In this document: positions 32,437 through 43,487 of the stretch, one piece after another
Layout: every line of letters begins with the position of its first letter
Numbering within the stretch: position 1 is the stretch's first letter
Source of the DNA: Actinomycetota bacterium
GTDB lineage: Bacteria > Actinomycetota > Actinomycetes > Nanopelagicales > Nanopelagicaceae
Assembly (NCBI GenBank): GCA_016870715.1
Contig: VGAL01000003.1
Span: 1 to 64,000 of the forward strand
Direction: 5' to 3'
DNA length: 64,000 nucleotides
Notes under the pieces: generated by a model
Told to the model about the DNA's origin: nothing
Seen by the model: only the letters and a program-made list of their open reading frames with translations
Database searches by the model: none
Position numbers and translations under genes: made by a program

Positions 32437-32622
32437 TTACCAACTTGCTTTCGTGATACCTGGAAGTTCACCGCGGTGCGCCATTTCACGGAAACAGACG
32501 CGGCAAATACCAAACTTCTGGAAGACAGCGCGGGCACGGCCACAACGCTGGCAGCGGGTGTAACCCCGAACTTTGAACTTAGGCTTACGGCTCGCCTTAA
32601 TCTTCAACGATGTCTTTGCCAT
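32437..32622 (-). CDS. rpsN: 30S ribosomal protein S14, zinc type
   Basis: 61 residues, the short zinc form (type Z): [23 protein letters not shown] carries the two CxxC pairs. Actinobacteria often keep a longer zinc-free paralogue elsewhere; none is in this window. Confidence 0.98.
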   Translation of the reverse strand: MAKTSLKIKASRKPKFKVRGYTRCQRCGRARAVFQKFGICRVCFREMAHRGELPGITKASW

Positions 32623-32625
32623 TTT

Positions 32626-33183
32626 TTAGTTCTCCTTGAATGGGAAGCCAAGCATCTTCAAGAGTGCACGTCCTTCCACATCGTTCTTAGCGGTGGTTAC
32701 AACGGTGATGTCCATACCGCGAGTGCGGTCGACTTTGTCCTGTTCGATCTCAGGGAAGACAACCTGCTCGGTAAGGCCAAAGGTGTAATTGCCATTTCCA
32801 TCGAATTGCTTCGGTGAGAGTCCGCGGAAGTCACGGATACGTGGCAACGAGATAGACAGAAGTCGATCGCAGAATTCCCACATACGATCGCCGCGAAGGG
32901 TGGTGTGAGCACCAATCGGCATATTCTCACGTAATTTAAATTGAGCGATGGACTTCTTGGAGCGAGTTACTTGTGGTCGTTGACCAGTAATCGCAGCGAG
33001 GTCACGAATCGCGCCTTCGATTAATTTCGAATCGCGCGCCGCTTCACCAACACCCATGTTCACAACGATCTTGACCAGGGTAGGCACTTCCATCACATTG
33101 GAATAATTAAATTCCTTCTGCATCGCTGGGACGACTTCAGAGCGATAACGCGCCTTCAGGCGAGCTTGAGTAGCTGTGCTCAT
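32626..33183 (-). CDS. rplE: 50S ribosomal protein L5
   Basis: 185 residues: [61 protein letters not shown]. Binds 5S rRNA. Overlaps rplX by 4 bases. Confidence 0.98.
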   Translation of the reverse strand: MSTATQARLKARYRSEVVPAMQKEFNYSNVMEVPTLVKIVVNMGVGEAARDSKLIEGAIRDLAAITGQRPQVTRSKKSIAQFKLRENMPIGAHTTLRGDRMWEFCDRLLSISLPRIRDFRGLSPKQFDGNGNYTFGLTEQVVFPEIEQDKVDRTRGMDITVVTTAKNDVEGRALLKMLGFPFKEN

Positions 33184-33500
33184 TTGATGTCCTTTCCGGA
33201 GCGGCGTGAGATGCGAACATTCTTACCCTTGTCATCTTTGCGAGCACCAAGACGTGTTGCCTTGCCGTCGTCATCGATGATCATCACATTGGAGATGTGA
33301 ATTGAGGCTTCAGTGGTGATAATTCCACCAGTCTTCACACCGCGCTCGGTTGTGTCGACCTTGGTGTGCTTGAGGACGCGATTAACACCTTCAACTACGA
33401 CGCGATCTTTGTCGCGAAGCACTTGAATCACTGTTCCCTTAACGCCCTTATCTTTGCCAGCAATCACCTGGACGGTGTCACCTTTACGAATCTTCGCCAT
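33180..33500 (-). CDS. rplX: 50S ribosomal protein L24
   Basis: 106 residues with the KOW start [20 protein letters not shown] and [10 protein letters not shown]. An assembly initiator for the 50S subunit. Confidence 0.98.
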   Translation of the reverse strand: MAKIRKGDTVQVIAGKDKGVKGTVIQVLRDKDRVVVEGVNRVLKHTKVDTTERGVKTGGIITTEASIHISNVMIIDDDGKATRLGARKDDKGKNVRISRRSGKDIK

Positions 33501-33503
33501 GGT

Positions 33504-33872
33504 TTACAACACCTCCGGAGCAAGTGAAATGATTTTCATAAATTTCTTATCGCGGAGTTCACGAGCGACTGGTCCGAAGATACGAGTACCGCGTGGTTCG
33601 CCATCAGTCTTCAAGATGACAGCGGCGTTCTCGTCGAAACGGATGTATGAACCGTCGGCACGACGATTCTCCTTTGTCGTTCGAACGATTACCGCTTTAA
33701 CGACCTCACCCTTCTTCACTTGGCCACCAGGAATCGCATCCTTGACCGAGCAGACGATGATGTCGCCAATTCCGGCGTAGCGACGTCCGGTACCACCGAG
33801 CACGCGAATGCAGAGGAGCTCTTTAGCACCAGTGTTGTCAGCGACGCGAAGTCGCGACTCTTGTTGGATCAT
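33504..33872 (-). CDS. rplN: 50S ribosomal protein L14
   Basis: 122 residues: [57 protein letters not shown]. Full length, no anomalies. Confidence 0.98.
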   Translation of the reverse strand: MIQQESRLRVADNTGAKELLCIRVLGGTGRRYAGIGDIIVCSVKDAIPGGQVKKGEVVKAVIVRTTKENRRADGSYIRFDENAAVILKTDGEPRGTRIFGPVARELRDKKFMKIISLAPEVL

Positions 33873-33886
33873 GGCTATCTCTCCTG

Positions 33887-34156
33887 TTACTTCGCTTTTT
33901 CAAGAATTTGCACTACGCGCCAACGCTTTGTGGCAGAGAGTGGTCGGGTCTCAGCGATGAGAACACGATCTCCTATCCCACATTGGTTGGTCTCGTCGTG
34001 CGCCTTCAACTTATTGGCACGGCTCATAACTTTTCCGTAGAGAGCATGCTTGACGCGATCTTCTACTAGGACAGTGACGGTTTTATCCATCTTGTCGCTA
34101 GTGACTATCCCCTCGCGGGTCTTGCGAAAACCACGAGCTTCTGTGTTATTGGTCAT
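33887..34156 (-). CDS. rpsQ: 30S ribosomal protein S17
   Basis: 89 residues with the OB-fold core [21 protein letters not shown] and [18 protein letters not shown]. Overlaps rpmC by 4 bases. Confidence 0.98.
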   Translation of the reverse strand: MTNNTEARGFRKTREGIVTSDKMDKTVTVLVEDRVKHALYGKVMSRANKLKAHDETNQCGIGDRVLIAETRPLSATKRWRVVQILEKAK

Positions 34157-34368
34157 GCAGCACCTCCAATACCTAGTTCACGTTCACGAATGATTGTGTA
34201 AAGCTGGGCAATCTCTTTCCGTACTGCTGAAAGGCGGCCGTGGCTCTCGAGTTGACCAGTTGCTGCTTGAAAGCGAAGATTAAAAAGTTCTTCCTTACTC
34301 TCACGTAGTTTGGTCTCGAGCTCATCGACAGAGAGAGCGCGAAGTTCATCAATCTTTGGATTTGCCAT
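34153..34368 (-). CDS. rpmC: 50S ribosomal protein L29
   Basis: 71 residues, two-helix protein: [27 protein letters not shown]. Near the exit tunnel. 2 bases after rplP. Confidence 0.98.
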   Translation of the reverse strand: MANPKIDELRALSVDELETKLRESKEELFNLRFQAATGQLESHGRLSAVRKEIAQLYTIIRERELGIGGAA

Positions 34369-34370
34369 TC

Positions 34371-34784
34371 TTACGCCTCCTCACGTCGGACGATGCGACA
34401 CTTCATCGGCAACTTATGCATTGCACGAGTCATCGCTTGTGTTGCAATCTCTTCAGTAACGCCCGAAATCTCAAACATCACGCGACCGGGCTTAACATTT
34501 GCAATCCACCATTCTGGTGAACCCTTACCAGAACCCATACGAGTCTCAGCAGGTTTCTTGGTCAATGGGATATCGGGATAAATGTTGATCCACACCTTGC
34601 CGCCACGCTTTACATAACGAGTCATCGCAATACGCGCTGCTTCGATTTGGCGGTTAGTGACATACGCGGGAGCAAGCGCCTGAATACCAAAGTCACCGAA
34701 GTTCACAGTGGTTCCGCCCTTTGATGCGCCAGAGCGCGAAGGGTGGTGCGGCTTACGGAATTTAACTTTACGAGGAACCAACAT
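34371..34784 (-). CDS. rplP: 50S ribosomal protein L16
   Basis: 137 residues: [57 protein letters not shown]. Shares one base with rpsC. Confidence 0.98.
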   Translation of the reverse strand: MLVPRKVKFRKPHHPSRSGASKGGTTVNFGDFGIQALAPAYVTNRQIEAARIAMTRYVKRGGKVWINIYPDIPLTKKPAETRMGSGKGSPEWWIANVKPGRVMFEISGVTEEIATQAMTRAMHKLPMKCRIVRREEA

Positions 34785-35557
34785 TAGGCCTGCCCTCCCT
34801 CAGTCGCGCTATTTGCGCCAGCATCTTCAGCAGGTGCACCCAAAGTCGCTACTGGAGCGACATTGGCAGTTGCACGGCGATGGCTACGGGTTGTTGCACC
34901 AGCAAGAGCTGCTGCTTCACGCTCAGAGCGTGATTCAACGATGTCGCCCTTGTAGATCCATACCTTCACACCAATGCGACCGAAAGTGGTCTTTGCCTCG
35001 TAGAAGCCGTAGTCGATATCGGCACGAAGTGTATGGAGTGGGACGCGACCTTCACGATAGAACTCAGAACGTGACATTTCAGCGCCACCAAGTCGACCGT
35101 TGCACTGTACGCGGATTCCCTTTGCACCAGACTTCAACGCAGTCTGCATCGACTTACGCATCGCGCGACGGAAGGAGACGCGACTTGCAAGTTGCTCAGC
35201 AACTCCTTGTGCTACCAATTGAGCATCAGTCTCTGGACTCTTCACCTCGAGGATGTTGAGTTGAACCTGCTTGCCAGTGAGCTTCTCTAAATCTTGACGA
35301 AGACGATCAGCTTCAGCACCGCGACGACCAATGACGATGCCAGGGCGTGCGGTGTAGATATCGATACGTACTCGTTCACGAGTGCGTTCAATCTCTACGC
35401 GAGAGATACCAGCGCGCTCCATACCTGTATCGAGCATGCGGCGAATAGCAATATCTTCCTTTACATAATCCTTGTAAAGCTTGTCGGTATACCAACGTGA
35501 TTTGAATTCAGTGGTTACGCCTAAACGGAAACCATGTGGATTGATTTTCTGTCCCAT
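34784..35557 (-). CDS. rpsC: 30S ribosomal protein S3
   Basis: 257 residues with KH domain ([23 protein letters not shown]) and the C-terminal half [20 protein letters not shown]. The Ala/Thr-rich C-terminal extension past ~220 is common in actinobacteria. Confidence 0.98.
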   Translation of the reverse strand: MGQKINPHGFRLGVTTEFKSRWYTDKLYKDYVKEDIAIRRMLDTGMERAGISRVEIERTRERVRIDIYTARPGIVIGRRGAEADRLRQDLEKLTGKQVQLNILEVKSPETDAQLVAQGVAEQLASRVSFRRAMRKSMQTALKSGAKGIRVQCNGRLGGAEMSRSEFYREGRVPLHTLRADIDYGFYEAKTTFGRIGVKVWIYKGDIVESRSEREAAALAGATTRSHRRATANVAPVATLGAPAEDAGANSATEGGQA

Positions 35558-35931
35558 TACTTGGCGCTCCCTTCTGTAAGTTCTGAAACAATGATGGTGA
35601 TGTTACTGGTGCGCTTATCGATTCGATAAGCACGGCCCTGCGCACGTGGGCGGAATCGCTTCAGAGTGACTCCATCATTTACAAATGCCTCGGAGACATA
35701 AAGTTCAGAAGCATCACGAATCGCAGGATCTTGTTGCTTTGCGTTAGCAACTGCTGATGCAAGGAGCTTATGAAAGACCTCACCAGCAGCTTGTGGAGCA
35801 AACTTCAAGATGGTTAGCGCCTCATCTGCCTTTTGACCACGGATGAGATCAATTACGCGGCGAGCCTTTTGAGGTGTGATGCGAACATCACGAAGAATGG
35901 CACGCGCAGTGATTACTTGTTGATTAGGCAT
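35557..35931 (-). CDS. rplV: 50S ribosomal protein L22
   Basis: 124 residues from ATG 35931 ([21 protein letters not shown]). The open frame upstream lies inside rpsS and is not L22. [17 protein letters not shown] and the tunnel hairpin [18 protein letters not shown] are present. Overlaps the rpsS stop by 8 bases. Confidence 0.97.
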   Translation of the reverse strand: MPNQQVITARAILRDVRITPQKARRVIDLIRGQKADEALTILKFAPQAAGEVFHKLLASAVANAKQQDPAIRDASELYVSEAFVNDGVTLKRFRPRAQGRAYRIDKRTSNITIIVSELTEGSAK

Positions 35932-36205
35932 TTTTCGCCTTTCCATCGCTCTTTGCGTGGCCCTTGAAGGTACGAGTTGGCGCGAACTCCCCCAACTTGT
36001 GACCAATCATCGCCTCGGTAACGAAAACCGGGATGTGCTTACGTCCATCATGAACGGCGATTGTGTGGCCGATCATGTCGGGAGTGATCATCGAGCGACG
36101 TGACCAAGTTTTGATGACGTTCTTGGTGTTCTTCTCATTTTGAAGTTCAACCTTTTTCATCAAATGTGAATCCACAAAAGGACCCTTTTTCAGACTACGT
36201 GGCAT
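35924..36205 (-). CDS. rpsS: 30S ribosomal protein S19
   Basis: 93 residues: [57 protein letters not shown]. Complete. Confidence 0.98.
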   Translation of the reverse strand: MPRSLKKGPFVDSHLMKKVELQNEKNTKNVIKTWSRRSMITPDMIGHTIAVHDGRKHIPVFVTEAMIGHKLGEFAPTRTFKGHAKSDGKAKNA

Positions 36206-36214
36206 TGAGGGCTC

Positions 36215-37048
36215 CTATCGCTTCTTGTTCTTTGGACGACGGCGGACAATTTGTGCATCGCTTGCCTTCTTCTTTCGGGTGCGACCCTCTGGTTGTCCCC
36301 ACGGCGAGACTGGATGGCGGCCACCTGAGGTACGACCTTCACCACCACCATGAGGGTGATCTACTGGGTTCATAACAACACCACGAACGGTTGGGCGACG
36401 ACCCTTCCAACGCATGCGGCCGGCTTTTCCATAATTGATATTGGATTGCTCAGCATTTCCGACAGAACCGATAGTTGCGCGGCAGCGAACATCGACATTC
36501 CGGACTTCTCCAGATGGCATACGAAGTTGCGCCCAGCTTCCCTCTTTCGCGACGAGCTGAACCGCGGCTCCCGCAGAGCGTGCGATCTTTGCACCGCCAC
36601 CAGGGCGAACTTCGATTGCGTGGACAACAGTTCCCACTGGAATGTTACGTAGTGGCAAGTTGTTGCCCGGTTTGATATCTGCGCTCGGACCATTTTCAAT
36701 TGCGGCACCCTGCTCAAGATTTACCGGTGCGATGATGTAACGCTTCTCACCATCGGCATAGTGCAAGAGCGCAATTCGAGCACTGCGATTTGGGTCGTAT
36801 TCGATATGTGCGACCGTTGCTGGAACGCCATCTTTATCGTTACGAAGGAAATCGATAACGCGGTATGCACGCTTGTGTCCGCCACCTTGATGGCGAGCAG
36901 TTACGCGACCTTGGTTGTTACGTCCACCCTTGGAATTGATTGGACGAACGAGTGACTTCTCAGGCTCAGTGCGCGTGATCTCGACGAAATCCGAGACGCT
37001 TGCGCCACGACGACCTGGAGTGGTCGGCTTAAATTTACGAATACCCAT
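36215..37048 (-). CDS. rplB: 50S ribosomal protein L2
   Basis: 277 residues: [14 protein letters not shown]-type core ([15 protein letters not shown]), [18 protein letters not shown] with the functionally important histidine, and a basic end. Needed for peptidyl transferase assembly. Confidence 0.98.
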   Translation of the reverse strand: MGIRKFKPTTPGRRGASVSDFVEITRTEPEKSLVRPINSKGGRNNQGRVTARHQGGGHKRAYRVIDFLRNDKDGVPATVAHIEYDPNRSARIALLHYADGEKRYIIAPVNLEQGAAIENGPSADIKPGNNLPLRNIPVGTVVHAIEVRPGGGAKIARSAGAAVQLVAKEGSWAQLRMPSGEVRNVDVRCRATIGSVGNAEQSNINYGKAGRMRWKGRRPTVRGVVMNPVDHPHGGGEGRTSGGRHPVSPWGQPEGRTRKKKASDAQIVRRRPKNKKR

Positions 37049-37066
37049 GTTGTTTCCTCACTCGCC

Positions 37067-37363
37067 CTAGTTGACCGGTCCGCCGAAGATGTCGATGCGA
37101 TCGCCAGGTGCAACTTGAACGATTGCACGCTTGGTATCGCTTCGCTTTCCGGTGCCAAAACGATTGCGCAGACTCTTGCCAGTGCGGTTTAAGGTGTTAA
37201 CACGAAGTACGCGCACACCAAATACCCTCTCAACGGCAATCTTGATCTCAGTCTTGTTTGCATCTGGTGCAACAAGAAAGGTGTACTTGTTCTGATCGAG
37301 CAAGCTGTATGACTTCTCAGAGACAACTGGTGAGAGCAAAACTGAACGATAATCGCGGCTCAT
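37067..37363 (-). CDS. rplW: 50S ribosomal protein L23
   Basis: 98 residues: [21 protein letters not shown] and the loop [19 protein letters not shown]. Docking site for nascent-chain factors at the tunnel exit. Overlaps rplD by 4 bases. Confidence 0.98.
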   Translation of the reverse strand: MSRDYRSVLLSPVVSEKSYSLLDQNKYTFLVAPDANKTEIKIAVERVFGVRVLRVNTLNRTGKSLRNRFGTGKRSDTKRAIVQVAPGDRIDIFGGPVN

Positions 37364-38022
37364 GCGTTGACCTCTACTTTCGCTGCAGCATTAACAGAAC
37401 GGGCTGCGATGAAATCTTCGATAGCAGCTTTGGTGAATACAACATCATCTGCAACGACTACGTCATATGCATTGAGTTGATCCCAAACGATGAGATGAAG
37501 ATCAGTCGCATTACGAAGAGATCTCCATGAGTCCTCTTCGTGGCGAGCCACTACGACAAGTAGGCGCTTGCGATCAGAGAATTGACGGACGGCAGCAATT
37601 GCACCTTTAGTCGTTGGGCTCTCGCTCGGCAAGATCTCAGAGACGACATGGATCCGTGCATTACGTGCACGATCAGAGAGCAATCCGCGGAGCGCGGCTG
37701 CAATCATCTTCTTGGGGGTGCGCTGGTCGTAACTGCGTGGCACTGGACCGTGGGCTATACCACCATGACGTTGGTTTGGCGAACGAGTCGAACCCTGACG
37801 AGCGCGACCGGTTCCCTTCTGCTTAAACGGCTTCTTACCGCCACCACTTACCTCGCCACGATTCTTCGCCTTATGGGTTCCTTGGCGAGCTGCGGCACGT
37901 TGTGCGGTGACAACTTGGTGGATAAGCGGAACGTTTGTCTGTACATCGAAGACATCTGCAGGAAGATCAATCGATCCTGCTGCCTTACCCGATGCATCTT
38001 TAATAGAGATAGTGAGTGACAC
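37360..38022 (-). CDS. rplD: 50S ribosomal protein L4
   Basis: 220 residues. The tunnel loop ([21 protein letters not shown]) and [11 protein letters not shown] are conserved. No macrolide-type insertion is seen in the loop. Confidence 0.98.
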   Translation of the reverse strand: MSLTISIKDASGKAAGSIDLPADVFDVQTNVPLIHQVVTAQRAAARQGTHKAKNRGEVSGGGKKPFKQKGTGRARQGSTRSPNQRHGGIAHGPVPRSYDQRTPKKMIAAALRGLLSDRARNARIHVVSEILPSESPTTKGAIAAVRQFSDRKRLLVVVARHEEDSWRSLRNATDLHLIVWDQLNAYDVVVADDVVFTKAAIEDFIAARSVNAAAKVEVNA

Positions 38023-38024
38023 CT

Positions 38025-38693
38025 TTATGCACCCGCCCCAAGAGCCTTGGCGCCAGAGCGAATCATGACAAGACCGCCATCGGGACCAGGGACTGAACCT
38101 TTGATCATGATGAGCCCCTTTGCCGCATCGATTCGTGCAACGGTGAGGTTCATTGTGGTGACGCGATCAAAGCCCATTCGACCTGACATGCGAAGTCCTT
38201 TGAAGACTCGACCAGGGGTTGCACATGCTCCGATGGAACCAGGCATGCGGTGTTTACGATCAACACCGTGTGATGCACCAATACCACCGAAGCCATGGCG
38301 CTTCATAACACCAGCATGGCCTTTACCGATTGATGTTCCAGTGACATCGACAATCTCACCTTCGGCAAAGACTTCGGCAGTTACCTCGTCACCAACGGTG
38401 TACTCGCTTGCCTTATCGGTACGAATCTCAGCAACATAACGTCGCGGAGTTGCACCTGCCTTAGCGAAGTGACCGGTCAATGGCTTAGAGACTTTACGAG
38501 GATCGATTGCGCCAAAGGCGAGTTGGATCGCGCTGTAGCCATCTGTCTCAAGGGTGCGGACTTGAGTGACTACGCATGGACCAGCTTGCACAACAGTGAC
38601 CGGAACAATGTGGTTATTCGCATCGAAGATTTGAGTCATTCCTAGTTTGGTGCCAAGAATGCCTTTACGAGTGGCAGTTGCTGTGTTTGTCAT
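38025..38693 (-). CDS. rplC: 50S ribosomal protein L3
   Basis: 222 residues: [14 protein letters not shown], the W-finger region [15 protein letters not shown] and [20 protein letters not shown]. Complete. Confidence 0.98.
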   Translation of the reverse strand: MTNTATATRKGILGTKLGMTQIFDANNHIVPVTVVQAGPCVVTQVRTLETDGYSAIQLAFGAIDPRKVSKPLTGHFAKAGATPRRYVAEIRTDKASEYTVGDEVTAEVFAEGEIVDVTGTSIGKGHAGVMKRHGFGGIGASHGVDRKHRMPGSIGACATPGRVFKGLRMSGRMGFDRVTTMNLTVARIDAAKGLIMIKGSVPGPDGGLVMIRSGAKALGAGA

Positions 38694-38706
38694 CAGTGAT
38701 CAGCTC

Positions 38707-39015
38707 CTACAACTTAATCTCAATGTCGACGCCAGCGGGGAGGTCGAGGCGCATCAAGGAATCAACAGTCTTTGGCGTTGGATCGAGGATGTCGATCAAA
38801 CGCTTATGGGTGCGCATTTCAAAATGCTCACGACTGTCCTTGTACTTATGGGGCGAACGAATTACGCAGTACGTATTTCGCTCTGTGGGTAGTGGGACAG
38901 GACCTGCAACCTTTGCACCGGTACGTTCGACAGTCTCGACGATTTTCTTCGCCGAGGTATCGATTACCTCGTGGTCGTAGGCCTTGAGTCGAATTCGAAT
39001 CTTCTGACCCGCCAT
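38707..39015 (-). CDS. rpsJ: 30S ribosomal protein S10
   Basis: 102 residues: [45 protein letters not shown]. Also the NusE elongation partner of NusB. It begins the S10 group 45 bases after tuf; no separate promoter or terminator is evident in that gap. Confidence 0.98.
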   Translation of the reverse strand: MAGQKIRIRLKAYDHEVIDTSAKKIVETVERTGAKVAGPVPLPTERNTYCVIRSPHKYKDSREHFEMRTHKRLIDILDPTPKTVDSLMRLDLPAGVDIEIKL

Positions 39016-39060
39016 ACTCCTCGCCCTCCTTTCCGCTTCGCGTCTAGTTACTTTTTTTAA

Positions 39061-40254
39061 TTACTTCTTGATCTTGGTAACGCGACCTGCACCGACGGTG
39101 CGGCCACCTTCACGGATTGCAAAGCGCAATCCCTCTTCCATAGCGATTGGCTGGATGAGCGCTACGGCCATCTCAGTGTTATCGCCAGGCATGACCATCT
39201 CAGTTCCGCCAGGTAGCGTCACGATGCCAGTGACATCGGTAGTACGGAAGTAGAACTGTGGTCGATAGTTGTTGAAGAACGGAGTGTGACGTCCACCTTC
39301 ATCCTTGGAAAGGATGTAGACAGATGCATCGAAATCAGTGTGTGGTGTGATCGAGCCAGGCTTGCAGCAAACCTGTCCGCGCTCAACATCTTCACGCTTG
39401 GTTCCACGAAGAAGAAGACCGACGTTCTCGCCAGCGCGACCTTCGTCGAGCAACTTACGGAACATTTCGACACCAGTAACGGTGGTCTTCTGTGAATCTG
39501 GGCGGATGCCCACGATTTCGATTTCTTCGTTGACCTTGACGATTCCACGCTCAATACGGCCGGTAACAACAGTTCCGCGACCGGTGATGGTGAATACATC
39601 TTCAACTGGCATGAGGAATGGCTTATCAATCTCACGCTCAGGTGTTGGAATAAAGTCATCAACAGCGCCCATCAACTCCAAAAGCGCATCTGCCCACTTG
39701 GCATCTCCTTCGAGAGCCTTAAGTGCGGAGACGCGAACGATTGGAGTGTTGTCGCCTGGGAACTCGTAAAGTGAGAGAAGTTCGCGAACTTCCATCTCAA
39801 CGAGCTCGAGGATTTCAGCATCATCAACCATGTCGGACTTATTGAGTGCGACAACGATTGCAGGAACGCCTACCTGGCGAGCAAGGAGGACGTGCTCCTT
39901 GGTCTGAGGCATTGGACCATCAGTTGCAGCGACCACGAGGATTGCTCCATCCATCTGTGCAGCACCTGTGATCATGTTCTTGATGTAGTCGGCGTGACCT
40001 GGGCAGTCAACGTGCGCATAGTGACGCTTCTCGGTCTGGTACTCGATGTGTGCAATCGAGATGGTGATACCGCGTTGACGCTCTTCTGGAGCCTTATCGA
40101 TCTGATCGAAAGGCGTAAATGGGTTTACATCTGGATACTTGTCGTGAAGCACCTTGGAAATTGCCGCAGTAAGAGTGGTCTTACCGTGGTCAATGTGACC
40201 GATGGTGCCGATATTGACGTGCGGTTTCGTACGTTCGAACTTCGCCTTCGCCAC
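39061..40254 (-). CDS. tuf: Elongation factor Tu
   Basis: 397 residues. G1 [18 protein letters not shown] and SAL motifs are complete. Domains 2 and 3 are present. In domain 3 the usual hydrophobic pair in RGQVxxKPG is Cys-Cys ([15 protein letters not shown]). 43 bases after fusA. Confidence 0.98.
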   Translation of the reverse strand: MAKAKFERTKPHVNIGTIGHIDHGKTTLTAAISKVLHDKYPDVNPFTPFDQIDKAPEERQRGITISIAHIEYQTEKRHYAHVDCPGHADYIKNMITGAAQMDGAILVVAATDGPMPQTKEHVLLARQVGVPAIVVALNKSDMVDDAEILELVEMEVRELLSLYEFPGDNTPIVRVSALKALEGDAKWADALLELMGAVDDFIPTPEREIDKPFLMPVEDVFTITGRGTVVTGRIERGIVKVNEEIEIVGIRPDSQKTTVTGVEMFRKLLDEGRAGENVGLLLRGTKREDVERGQVCCKPGSITPHTDFDASVYILSKDEGGRHTPFFNNYRPQFYFRTTDVTGIVTLPGGTEMVMPGDNTEMAVALIQPIAMEEGLRFAIREGGRTVGAGRVTKIKK

Positions 40255-40297
40255 TGTGACCTCCTATTGAATCGGTGTAGTTGAACTATTGGTAGGA

Positions 40298-42400
40298 CTA
40301 CTCGCCCCGGACCTTTGCAATGATCTCCTTCGACACAGCTGCAGGAACTTCTGCATATGAGTCAAATTGCATGCTGTAGCTGGCGCGACCTTGTGTCTTG
40401 CTTCGTAGATCTCCGACGTAGCCGAACATCTCCGAGAGTGGAACAAGAGCGCGAACAACGCGAGCACCTGATCGCTCATCCATAGCCTGAATCTGGCCAC
40501 GGCGTGAGTTGAGGTCGCCGATGACATCACCCATGAAATCTTCAGGGGTAATGACTTCGACAGACATCACTGGTTCGAGCAAGGCAGGGTTAGCGAGCTT
40601 CGCTGCTTCCTTAAATGCTGCGATTCCAGCAATCTTGAAGGCCAACTCCGATGAGTCAACATCGTGGTATGCGCCATCAAGAAGAGTGACTTGTACATCT
40701 GTCAATGGATAGCCGGCGAGCGGACCAGATTGCATCGCCTCTTGGCATCCAGCGTCAACCGAAGGGATGTACTCCTTAGGAACGCGTCCACCTGTAACTT
40801 TATTTACGAACTCGTATCCGCCTTCTGTACCAGGCTCAAGCGGACGAACGGCAATTTGAATCTTCGCGAATTGACCAGAACCACCCGTTTGCTTCTTGTG
40901 GGTGTAGTCGTGGCGCTCAACCGCCTTACGAAGAGTCTCGCGATAGGCAACCTGTGGCTTACCAACATTTGCTTCGACCTTGAATTCGCGACGCATACGA
41001 TCAACAAGAATTTCTAGGTGCAACTCACCCATGCCAGCGATGATTGTTTGACCAGTCTCTTCATCGGTACGAACATGGAATGTTGGATCTTCTTCGGCAA
41101 GACGTTGGATTGCAGTTCCGAGCTTCTCTTGATCGCCTTTTGTCTTAGGCTCAATAGCGATATGTAGAACTGGATCTGGGAACTCCATCGACTCGAGAAT
41201 TACTGGGTTTGATGGATCACAGAGCGTCTCACCTGTGGTGGTGTCCTTAAGACCCATCACAGCGATGATCATTCCGGCAGTTGCAGTCTCACGCTCTTCA
41301 CGCTTATTTGCGTGCATCTGATAGATCTTGCCAATGCGCTCTTTACGATCTTTGGTGGAGTTAAGAACCTGATCGCCAGCAGTAAGCGTTCCGGAATAGA
41401 CGCGAACGAAGGTGAGTTTTCCAAGGTGTGGATCGCTCATAATCTTAAATGCAAGTGCGGAGAACGGCTCTTTTGGATCAGGTTTGCGAGAGATCTCGAC
41501 TGAAGAATCTCCTTGCTTATGTCCAAGGATTGCTGCGACATCTAGCGGGCTCGGTAGATAACGAGTCACGGCATCGAGCATTGGTTGTACGCCCTTGTTC
41601 TTAAATGCAGAACCAGTAAGAACTGGGGTCAACTTGTCGGCAAGGGTTGCGCGGCGGATGCCGGCGATGATTTCAGCCTCTGAGAGATCTTGTCCTTCAA
41701 GGTACTTCTCCATCACTGCATCATCTGCTTCAGCGAGAGTCTCGATTAAAAGATGGCGAGCTTCGTCAGCCTTTGCCTTGAGGTTTGCTGGAATCTCTTC
41801 GACGATGTAATCCTCACCCTTTTTAGTTTCACCAGGCCATACAAGAGCCTTCATCGCGATCAAATCCACTACGCCTTGGAATTCAGCTTCGGCGCCAATA
41901 GGAAATTGGAGAACAAGTGGTGTTGCGTTAAGGCGTGACTTGATCATGCCAACGCACATATCGAAGTTTGCGCCAGTGCGATCGAGTTTATTTACAAAAC
42001 AGATGCGAGGAACTTTGTACTTATCTGCTTGACGCCAAACAGTCTCAGATTGTGGCTCAACGCCAGCAACGCCATCAAATACTGCAACCGCGCCATCGAG
42101 TACGCGAAGTGAGCGCTCAACCTCGACGGTGAAATCTACGTGGCCAGGGGTATCGATGATGTTAATAAGGTGGTCGTTCCAGAAACAGGTGGTGGCAGCA
42201 GAGGTGATGGTGATACCGCGCTCTTGCTCTTGCTCCATCCAGTCCATGGTGGCAGCGCCTTCATGAACCTCACCAATCTTGTAGTTGACGCCGGTATAGA
42301 AAAGGATTCGCTCAGTTGTCGTGGTTTTACCCGCGTCGATATGAGCCATGATCCCGATATTCCGGACCTTGGCGAGGTCAATTACTGAATCAACAGCCAC
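40298..42400 (-). CDS. fusA: Elongation factor G
   Basis: 700 residues with all five domains. [45 protein letters not shown]; domain IV has the tip loop near [10 protein letters not shown]. Normal length. Confidence 0.98.
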   Translation of the reverse strand: MAVDSVIDLAKVRNIGIMAHIDAGKTTTTERILFYTGVNYKIGEVHEGAATMDWMEQEQERGITITSAATTCFWNDHLINIIDTPGHVDFTVEVERSLRVLDGAVAVFDGVAGVEPQSETVWRQADKYKVPRICFVNKLDRTGANFDMCVGMIKSRLNATPLVLQFPIGAEAEFQGVVDLIAMKALVWPGETKKGEDYIVEEIPANLKAKADEARHLLIETLAEADDAVMEKYLEGQDLSEAEIIAGIRRATLADKLTPVLTGSAFKNKGVQPMLDAVTRYLPSPLDVAAILGHKQGDSSVEISRKPDPKEPFSALAFKIMSDPHLGKLTFVRVYSGTLTAGDQVLNSTKDRKERIGKIYQMHANKREERETATAGMIIAVMGLKDTTTGETLCDPSNPVILESMEFPDPVLHIAIEPKTKGDQEKLGTAIQRLAEEDPTFHVRTDEETGQTIIAGMGELHLEILVDRMRREFKVEANVGKPQVAYRETLRKAVERHDYTHKKQTGGSGQFAKIQIAVRPLEPGTEGGYEFVNKVTGGRVPKEYIPSVDAGCQEAMQSGPLAGYPLTDVQVTLLDGAYHDVDSSELAFKIAGIAAFKEAAKLANPALLEPVMSVEVITPEDFMGDVIGDLNSRRGQIQAMDERSGARVVRALVPLSEMFGYVGDLRSKTQGRASYSMQFDSYAEVPAAVSKEIIAKVRGE

Positions 42401-42416
42401 TTTTTATATCTCCCTA

Positions 42417-42887
42417 TTACCAGCGGTAGTGAGCAAACGCCTTGTTTGCCTCTGCCATCTTGTGCGTGTCTTCGCGCTTCTTTACAGCTGCGCCAAGACC
42501 ATTGCTTGCATCGATTAATTCGTTCGTTAAGCGCTCTGCCATTGACTTCTCGCGGCGTAGACGGGAGTAACCGACTAGCCAACGAAGTGCAAGCGCGGTA
42601 GCACGTGCTGCCTTTACTTCAACAGGAATTTGATAGGTAGCGCCACCAACGCGACGGCTACGAACTTCAAGAGTTGGTTTAACGTTATCGAGCGCTCGCT
42701 TCAATGTGATGAGTGGATCGCCTTGAGTTTTCTCGCGACATCCTTCAAGGGCTGAGTACACGATTTGCTCTGCAGTTGAACGCTTGCCATGAAGAAGCAC
42801 CTTGTTAATCAATGCAGTAACAACAGGAGAGTTATAGACCGGGTCGGCGATAACTGGACTTTTGGCGGCAGGACCTTTACGTGGCAT
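42417..42887 (-). CDS. rpsG: 30S ribosomal protein S7
   Basis: 156 residues: [52 protein letters not shown]. In E. coli S7 represses the str operon. Shares one base with rpsL. Confidence 0.98.
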   Translation of the reverse strand: MPRKGPAAKSPVIADPVYNSPVVTALINKVLLHGKRSTAEQIVYSALEGCREKTQGDPLITLKRALDNVKPTLEVRSRRVGGATYQIPVEVKAARATALALRWLVGYSRLRREKSMAERLTNELIDASNGLGAAVKKREDTHKMAEANKAFAHYRW

Positions 42888-43261
42888 TACTTCTTCTCCC
42901 TCTTTGCACCGTAACGGCTACGAGCTTGCTTTCGATTCTTTACTCCTTGGGTATCAAGTGATCCGCGGATGATCTTGTAGCGAACACCGGGCAGATCCTT
43001 TACACGTCCACCACGAACGAGAACGATTGAGTGCTCTTGGAGGTTGTGGCCTTCACCTGGAATGTATGCAGTAACTTCCATGCCACTGGTCAGACGAACA
43101 CGAGCAACCTTGCGAAGCGCAGAGTTTGGCTTCTTCGGAGTTGTTGTGTAGACGCGAGTACAGACACCGCGACGTTGAGGTGAACCCTTCAACGCAGGCG
43201 TGCTCGTCTTCGCGCTCTTATCTGAGCGACCTTTGCGAACCAACTGTTCAATCGTTGGCAT
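42887..43261 (-). CDS. rpsL: 30S ribosomal protein S12
   Basis: 124 residues from ATG 43261 ([16 protein letters not shown]), with AAGGAG upstream. The streptomycin-region lysines in [13 protein letters not shown] and [13 protein letters not shown] are wild type. A longer frame upstream lacks family support. First gene after rpoC, with about 150 bases of leader from its own promoter. Confidence 0.97.
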   Translation of the reverse strand: MPTIEQLVRKGRSDKSAKTSTPALKGSPQRRGVCTRVYTTTPKKPNSALRKVARVRLTSGMEVTAYIPGEGHNLQEHSIVLVRGGRVKDLPGVRYKIIRGSLDTQGVKNRKQARSRYGAKREKK

Positions 43262-43415
43262 ACCTGTGACTCCTTCTATATATATGTAGTGCTCTCTAGT
43301 TACCGCAGCGCACTCATTCTTCCGACCCACGAGGTCGGGCGTGTCGAACGAGCTTTCAGAACCCTGCACACGAGCTTTTCGCGTGAGTTTTCGGCGCCTG
43401 GCTTACAAAAGGCAG

Positions 43416-43450
43416 AGGGCGAGAGTAACGGAATCACTCTCGCCCGGTCA
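43416..43450 (-). promoter_or_regulatory. rpsL promoter overlapping a 10-bp inverted repeat
   Basis: Minus strand: TTGACC (43445-43450), an 18-base spacer, TACTCT (43421-43426). A perfect inverted repeat, GGGCGAGAGT / ACTCTCGCCC (43416-43425 and 43435-43444), fills the spacer and swallows the -10. It could also act as the rpoC terminator, although the T-tract after it is poor (TCTGCCTTTTG). Confidence 0.6.
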
Positions 43451-43487
43451 AAGCGGCTTAATCTGCCAGATCTGGTACTACCGATAA

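Noticed and set aside
35932-36006. N-terminal extension of L22
   Set aside because: It lies inside rpsS in another frame and has no counterpart in L22.
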